Assembly: GCA_016124235.1 (NCBI GenBank)
Contig: WGOC01000014.1
Coordinates: 1 to 64,000, forward strand
Source: a bacterium
GTDB lineage: Bacteria; Verrucomicrobiota; Verrucomicrobiia; Limisphaerales; RI-55
Length of the DNA: 64,000 nt
Reading direction: 5' to 3'
Numbering within the stretch: the stretch's first letter is position 1; every line of letters begins with the position of its first letter. The position numbers and the translations under genes were made by a program. Under the pieces are notes generated by a model. That model saw only the letters and a program-made list of their open reading frames with translations, was not told the DNA's origin and did no database searches. Positions 59,808-64,000 of this stretch are shown piece after piece.

Positions 59808-61739
59808 ATGGACAAGAACCCAAAGTCGCCATCCAAAGGACTGCTGGCTCTTCTGTTGGGTGCGGTGTCAATTCGCCGCCGACAGGCAACCGGTTCACCC
59901 GGCAGCGCAAGGCTGTCGGATTCGGTGCGGCTGGATGCAGATCTCGCCCGGCGGCTGAAGGACGGCCGCACGCGGCTGGGCGCCAGCAACAAAGGCACCG
60001 AAACGGAGTTTCTCGCCATATCGGAAATCCTCGAAAAACTCTCAACCCAGGGTGATGACCTCGTCAAAGGTTCCGAGCGTTTGATCGAGCTTTCCCTTGG
60101 CAAGGTCGAAGGAGTGCATCTCCTTCAGGAAATTCCCGCCCTCGTCAATACGCCGATCGAATTCATCGCCAAGTTCAACGAGGAAGTACGTCAGTTGATC
60201 GAACGGCTGACGCAGATGGGAGATACCATTTCCACGCTGCTCCAAATGCAGACTCGCCTCGCGGAAGCATTTGCGCCCTTGCGAATTATCCAAGTGCTTT
60301 ACCGCATTGAGGCCGAACGACTCGCGGAAAAGGACCGTCGCGTTTTTCACGCGTTGACCGCGGAAATGAGCCGGATCGAGGAACGCATGTTGAGTTCGTT
60401 CGAGCAGCAATTCGCTCAGCTTTCCAATACGCGGGAACAACTGCGCAGCACCATCGTCCATCTGCAGGCCGGCGTGCAACACCGCGACGTCCAGTTTCAG
60501 GGAAAACGAACCGCCATCGACCGCATGGTTGAACGCGTGGACAACGAGGTGAAACTGAACGAGCAACGTGAGAGCCGACTTTCCCAGGTCAGCCATCAAC
60601 TCAATGCGGAGATCAACCGCGTTGTCATGGCGATCCAACACCAGGACATCATCGAACAGCGGCTCAAACACGTCGATACGGCGTTGTTGAAGCTCGAAGA
60701 TCTGGTCGCGGCATTTCCCAAGACGGAGCGCAAAAAACGGCGCCAGAAGCTGGCCCTCGTTCACTCCTTTTGCCGCCTGCAAAACGAGCAACTCCAGGAA
60801 GTCCGCCAACAGATCAACGATTCATTTACCGAGATCGACGGTGGCTTGGACACAGTAACCAACACCATCCGTTCCGTTGATGCGCAATGCATGAACTTGA
60901 ATGACTTCGGGCACGTCACCGCCGCGGTGGACGGCATGGTCCAGGTGCTCCTCGACACGCTCTCGGATGTGTCCATGCTGTTGCGCGAAACACTTTCCGA
61001 GGCGGACAAAACCTACGAGATCATTCGCCCGCTCGGCGGCCAGGCGGCCGATCTGACGGTCACCGTCACGAACCTCTCGCTCGCCATCAAATTGATCGCG
61101 TTAAACGCCCAAGTTCAGGCCGGCAAATTGGAAAGCGCCGAATCACTCGAAGTGCTTTCGGCCCGCACTTCGGAAATTGCCGATGCGGCCAATCACATCA
61201 GCCTCGAGGTCGCGGAAAAGCTGGAGACCTTCAGCCGCGAAATGGATCGTTTCGTGCGCGGATTTGAAGATCTCCGAAGCGCCGGCCAGCAGGAAGTCGC
61301 CGAACTCAACGGCCAAAGCGAGTCGGCCAGCGAACGGCTACACCGCTATCGCGACACCACGCTCCAGTCTTTGATGGATGTCAGCGCGATGATTGAGCGT
61401 TTGAACGAACTTTCCGGGCAGCGACAGGTTTCCGCGACGTCCCGCACCCGGCTCAATGACGAAATCGATGGGCTGGCAGGCATCATTGACCGCGTGGAAT
61501 CGGCGGTCGCTCGCATTTGCGATCCGGCAGATCTGGAGCTTGAGGACGGGCTTGAACTCGAGGAACTGATGAAGTCCTACACAATGGTTTCCGAGCGCAG
61601 CGTGCACCAACGCGTGACGCGCAAGAACCAGCCAGAGCCCGCTCTCGAATCTGAGGAACCAGTAGAAAAACGCGAACCTGGTCCGGTTGCCCAAAGCACC
61701 GCGGGACAGGACCTCGGAGACAATATCGAGTTGTTCTAA
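59808..61739 (+). CDS. Cytoplasmic receptor-like chemosensory protein with CheZ-like motif
   Basis: 643 residues from ATG 59808 (GTG 59805 is an alternative). No membrane segment; nearly all helical coiled coil. The second half contains a weakened receptor signalling tip (LAIKLIALNAQVQAGKLESA, followed by SLEVLSARTSEIADAANHIS). Canonical MCPs read LALNAAIEAARAGE here, so the hairpin is degenerate but recognisable. In the middle, AIQHQDIIEQRLKHVD has the D-x3-Q spacing (Asp 280, Gln 284) of the CheZ phosphatase site. The C-terminus ends NIELF, similar to the NWETF receptor tether without its Trp. It lies directly before cheY and cheA. It likely senses or transmits signals to CheA, and possibly dephosphorylates CheY. 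Confidence 0.65.
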   Translation: MDKNPKSPSKGLLALLLGAVSIRRRQATGSPGSARLSDSVRLDADLARRLKDGRTRLGASNKGTETEFLAISEILEKLSTQGDDLVKGSERLIELSLGKVEGVHLLQEIPALVNTPIEFIAKFNEEVRQLIERLTQMGDTISTLLQMQTRLAEAFAPLRIIQVLYRIEAERLAEKDRRVFHALTAEMSRIEERMLSSFEQQFAQLSNTREQLRSTIVHLQAGVQHRDVQFQGKRTAIDRMVERVDNEVKLNEQRESRLSQVSHQLNAEINRVVMAIQHQDIIEQRLKHVDTALLKLEDLVAAFPKTERKKRRQKLALVHSFCRLQNEQLQEVRQQINDSFTEIDGGLDTVTNTIRSVDAQCMNLNDFGHVTAAVDGMVQVLLDTLSDVSMLLRETLSEADKTYEIIRPLGGQAADLTVTVTNLSLAIKLIALNAQVQAGKLESAESLEVLSARTSEIADAANHISLEVAEKLETFSREMDRFVRGFEDLRSAGQQEVAELNGQSESASERLHRYRDTTLQSLMDVSAMIERLNELSGQRQVSATSRTRLNDEIDGLAGIIDRVESAVARICDPADLELEDGLELEELMKSYTMVSERSVHQRVTRKNQPEPALESEEPVEKREPGPVAQSTAGQDLGDNIELF

Positions 61740-61831
61740 GCCACACTTCGATGACGACTAAAGCATACATCGAACAAGGCCGATAAGAGAACGGTATCGC
61801 CGTGCGCTGACCACCAAATACCGAAAATATC

Positions 61832-62206
61832 ATGCGCAAAACTATCATGACCGTCGACGACGCCGCGACCATGCGGAAAATGATTTCGTTCACGCTCAAA
61901 GGCGCCGGGCACGATGTATTGGAAGCTGCCGATGGCGCGGAAGCTTATGGTGTCCTGAGTCAACGCGCGGTCGACCTGATCATCACGGACGTCAACATGC
62001 CCAACATGGACGGCATCGAACTCGTCCGTCGTCTGCGCGCTCATCCGAACCACCAGCGAACACCGATCCTGATGCTGACGACGGAAAGCCAGCCGGAGAT
62101 CAAGCAACAGGGCAAGGCGGCCGGCGCCACCGGCTGGATCGTCAAACCCTTCCAACAGGAACAACTGCTCGCGGTGGTGGCCCGCGTACTCCCCAACTCC
62201 AACTAA
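61832..62206 (+). CDS. cheY: CheY-like single-domain response regulator
   Basis: 124 residues, one receiver domain. The acidic pocket is in MTVDDAATMRKMI, the phospho-acceptor Asp in LIITDVNMPNMDGIELV, the Thr in ILMLTTES and the Lys in GWIVKPFQQEQL. The size and lack of an output domain fit CheY, which carries the signal from CheA to its target. It is 92 bases after the receptor-like gene and 13 before cheA. Which target it controls (flagellum, pili or other) cannot be seen here. Confidence 0.93.
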   Translation: MRKTIMTVDDAATMRKMISFTLKGAGHDVLEAADGAEAYGVLSQRAVDLIITDVNMPNMDGIELVRRLRAHPNHQRTPILMLTTESQPEIKQQGKAAGATGWIVKPFQQEQLLAVVARVLPNSN

Positions 62207-62219
62207 GCTATTTCCGCGT

Positions 62220-64000
62220 ATGGCCTCGATGAACGAAGACCTCCAGCAACAGCTTATCCAAGACCTGCTCGTCGAAAGCTACGAAGGTCTGGACCGCTTC
62301 GACAATGAACTGCTCCAACTGGAGAAAGGCGGCGCGTCGGCGGAGACGATGAACCAGATATTCCGCATCATTCATACGATCAAAGGCACCAGCGGATGCA
62401 TCGGCCTCAGCCGCATCGAAAAGCTCGCCCACTCCGGCGAAAACCTGCTCGACGAATTGCGCGCCGGCGACCGGCAGGTGCATTCCGGCATCGTGTCGCT
62501 GTTGCTGAAACTTTCCGACACCTTGCGCTCCATGCTCCAGCACCTGGAAGCCAACGGCAACGAAGGTGACACCGATTACTCGGCACTCCTGGAGCAGTTG
62601 AAAAATCCGTCCGCCGCCGAAGTCGCCGCGACGGCACCCGCGGAACCGCAAATTTCCGAAACGTCCGAAGCCACGCCAGATCCGGCATCCGCCGCCCAAA
62701 CAGCGGAGACGACCGTGCCCGATGGTTGGGGATTGTTTGACGAGGACCCAGCGCCGGCTGCCGAGAGTGACATTCCGCGGGAATCGGCTACTCCCCCGCC
62801 ACCGACAAACATCGCTCCCGCGCCCGCGAAGCCGGAACCCGCAAACGAAATTTCGAGCCCGGCACCGGAAGCCGTCGGCAACAAACCTTCAATCGCCGAC
62901 AGCGCGATTCGCGTGGACGTCAATCAGCTCGACAAGTTGATGAATCTCGTCGGCGAGCTGGTCCTGGCGCGCAACCAGATTCTCCAGTTCACAACCACCA
63001 GCAACGACAACGCGCTGCTCAACACGGCCCAACGTCTGAACATCATCACAACGGAATTGCAGGAGGGTGTGATGAAGACGCGCATGCAGCAGATCGGCAG
63101 CATCTGGTCCAAGTATCCGCGCGTCATCCGCGATCTGTCGCACGACCTTGGCAAAAAGGTCGAACTGGTGATGGACGGCCAGGAAACGGAACTTGATCGA
63201 ACGGTCATCGAATCAGTCAAGGATCCGCTGATGCACATCCTGCGCAACTCGGTGGATCACGGTTTGGAAATGCCGGAAAAACGGCGCGCCGCCGGCAAAC
63301 CTGAAACCGGTTTGCTTGTATTGCGCGCCTTTCACGAGGGCGGCCAGGTCAATATTGAGATCTCCGATGATGGCGCGGGCATCAACGTGCCCCGCGTGAA
63401 AGCCAAAGCGGTCGAACGCGGAATCATCACCAACGACCAGGCCGCGCGGATGAGCGATCGCGAAGCTCACAACCTGATCTTTGCCCCCGGTTTCTCGACT
63501 GCTGAAAAAGTGACCAATGTGTCCGGTCGCGGCGTCGGGATGGACGTTGTCAAAACCAACATCGAGAAGATCGGCGGCTCGGTTGACGTGCATAGCGAGC
63601 CCGGTCGCAGCACGACCATAAAGATTAAGATTCCGCTGACGCTGGCCATCATTCCCGCTCTCATTGTGACGTCCGGCGGCGAGCGTTTTGCCATCCCCCA
63701 GGTGAGTCTCGTGGAACTCGTCCGCCTGGAAGACGTGCAGGCCCGCAAGAGTATCGAGATGCTCTATGGCGCCCCGGTCTACCGCTTGCGTGGAAAGCTT
63801 CTACCGCTGGTCTATTTGAAGGGCGTACTCGCACGTGACGCCGGCAACGCGGGTGATTTGCAGGCCAAGCTGGCGAGCAAAACAGGGGACGTGTTTGCAC
63901 GAGCCCGCGATGCCCACCGTGCGTGGCTGATCAAGCTGAGGCAGTTCCTGGATGGAAAACTGACGATGTCAGACGACGAGGCGGGCTCACACCAAATTTG
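62220..64000 (+). CDS. cheA: CheA histidine kinase with apparent CZB zinc-binding domain (3' end outside window)
   Basis: 593 codons visible, open at the right edge. HPt (P1): FRIIHTIKGTSG with His 52. An Ala/Pro/Glu-rich linker of about 95 residues replaces a recognisable P2. Dimerisation P3 from about 227 (LDKLMNLVGELVLARNQIL). Kinase P4: N box HILRNSVDHGLE near 338, ISDDGAGI near 382, GRGVGMDVVK near 436. The CheW-like P5 starts near 473 (IIPALIVTSGGERFAIPQVS) and reaches RGKLLPLVYLKGVL. Then, instead of the rest of P5, comes RARDAHRAWLIKLRQFLDGK with His 566 and a later SHQ. This matches the start of chemoreceptor zinc-binding (CZB) domains. It probably autophosphorylates under receptor control and passes phosphate to CheY. 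Confidence 0.92.
   Translation, partial: MASMNEDLQQQLIQDLLVESYEGLDRFDNELLQLEKGGASAETMNQIFRIIHTIKGTSGCIGLSRIEKLAHSGENLLDELRAGDRQVHSGIVSLLLKLSDTLRSMLQHLEANGNEGDTDYSALLEQLKNPSAAEVAATAPAEPQISETSEATPDPASAAQTAETTVPDGWGLFDEDPAPAAESDIPRESATPPPPTNIAPAPAKPEPANEISSPAPEAVGNKPSIADSAIRVDVNQLDKLMNLVGELVLARNQILQFTTTSNDNALLNTAQRLNIITTELQEGVMKTRMQQIGSIWSKYPRVIRDLSHDLGKKVELVMDGQETELDRTVIESVKDPLMHILRNSVDHGLEMPEKRRAAGKPETGLLVLRAFHEGGQVNIEISDDGAGINVPRVKAKAVERGIITNDQAARMSDREAHNLIFAPGFSTAEKVTNVSGRGVGMDVVKTNIEKIGGSVDVHSEPGRSTTIKIKIPLTLAIIPALIVTSGGERFAIPQVSLVELVRLEDVQARKSIEMLYGAPVYRLRGKLLPLVYLKGVLARDAGNAGDLQAKLASKTGDVFARARDAHRAWLIKLRQFLDGKLTMSDDEAGSHQI

Overview
The window looks like chromosomal DNA of a GC-rich member of the Verrucomicrobiota (Pedosphaera/Limisphaerales-like). 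This is inferred, not proven. The signs are: many Tat- or Sec-exported enzymes; a secreted Calx-beta protein ending in a 'STDLxxW ... RFYR' tail; a discoidin-like module fused to a basic-secretory-protein peptidase; a DUF2961/GH172 protein; a glycine-rich RRM protein; and dispersed palindromes, one of which is translated inside polA as 'GTGILPV'. I see no rRNA, tRNA, CRISPR array, transposase or phage module.

Layout. 1-1222: the 3' end of an unknown gene and a repeat-rich spacer with one doubtful small ORF. 1223-13405: secreted or exported proteins, probably for glycan and protein degradation (BSP-type metallopeptidase, tandem alpha/beta hydrolase, GH172-like protein, Gfo/Idh/MocA oxidoreductase, 1477-aa Calx-beta/Ig-like array). 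13406-14159: gene-free, with a terminator-like hairpin, a dispersed repeat and a long inverted repeat. 14160-21130: DNA metabolism (polA, type IA topoisomerase of TopB type, XerC/D recombinase). 21140-26557: a Tat-exported protein, argJ-argB and transaldolase. 26605-32031: ribose-type ABC importer (periplasmic protein, small ORF, ATPase, permease) divergent from a 6-phosphogluconolactonase-type beta-propeller. 32308-37571: RRM protein, VIT/vWA protein, M50 protease, metallophosphatase. 37651-39952: a group of short orphan lipoproteins and membrane proteins, AT-richer by eye. 40191-47175: MFS transporter, NUDIX, GNAT, FmdB-type zinc ribbon, 2-oxoacid:ferredoxin oxidoreductase (korAB) and a HAD phosphatase. 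47226-50835: TPR, Rieske and coiled-coil operon, a split sugar-transferase-like gene, a polyprenol-phosphate glycosyltransferase and a LacI regulator. 50872-52463: a small regulator-membrane protein system with two near-identical operators. 52474-53349: ispH. 53430-59626: a cluster of unknown function with a membrane/ferritin-like fusion, a B12-binding radical SAM protein, two tandem paralogous membrane proteins and a DUF1361 protein. 59808-64000: a chemosensory operon (cytoplasmic receptor/CheZ-like protein, CheY, CheA cut by the window end).

The most interesting signals are: (1) CheA, whose CheW-like domain runs into what looks like a CZB (chemoreceptor zinc-binding) domain, beside a soluble receptor-like partner carrying a CheZ-like D-x3-Q motif; (2) the duplicated TTTACTTTG/CAAAG operators around a small winged-helix regulator and two orphan membrane proteins; (3) the membrane/ferritin-like fusion and radical SAM cluster; (4) a sugar-transferase gene split between two frames; (5) several families of dispersed palindromes, one domesticated in polA and one bracketing the Calx-beta gene. 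All calls rest on reading the sequence and family knowledge; no database search was possible.
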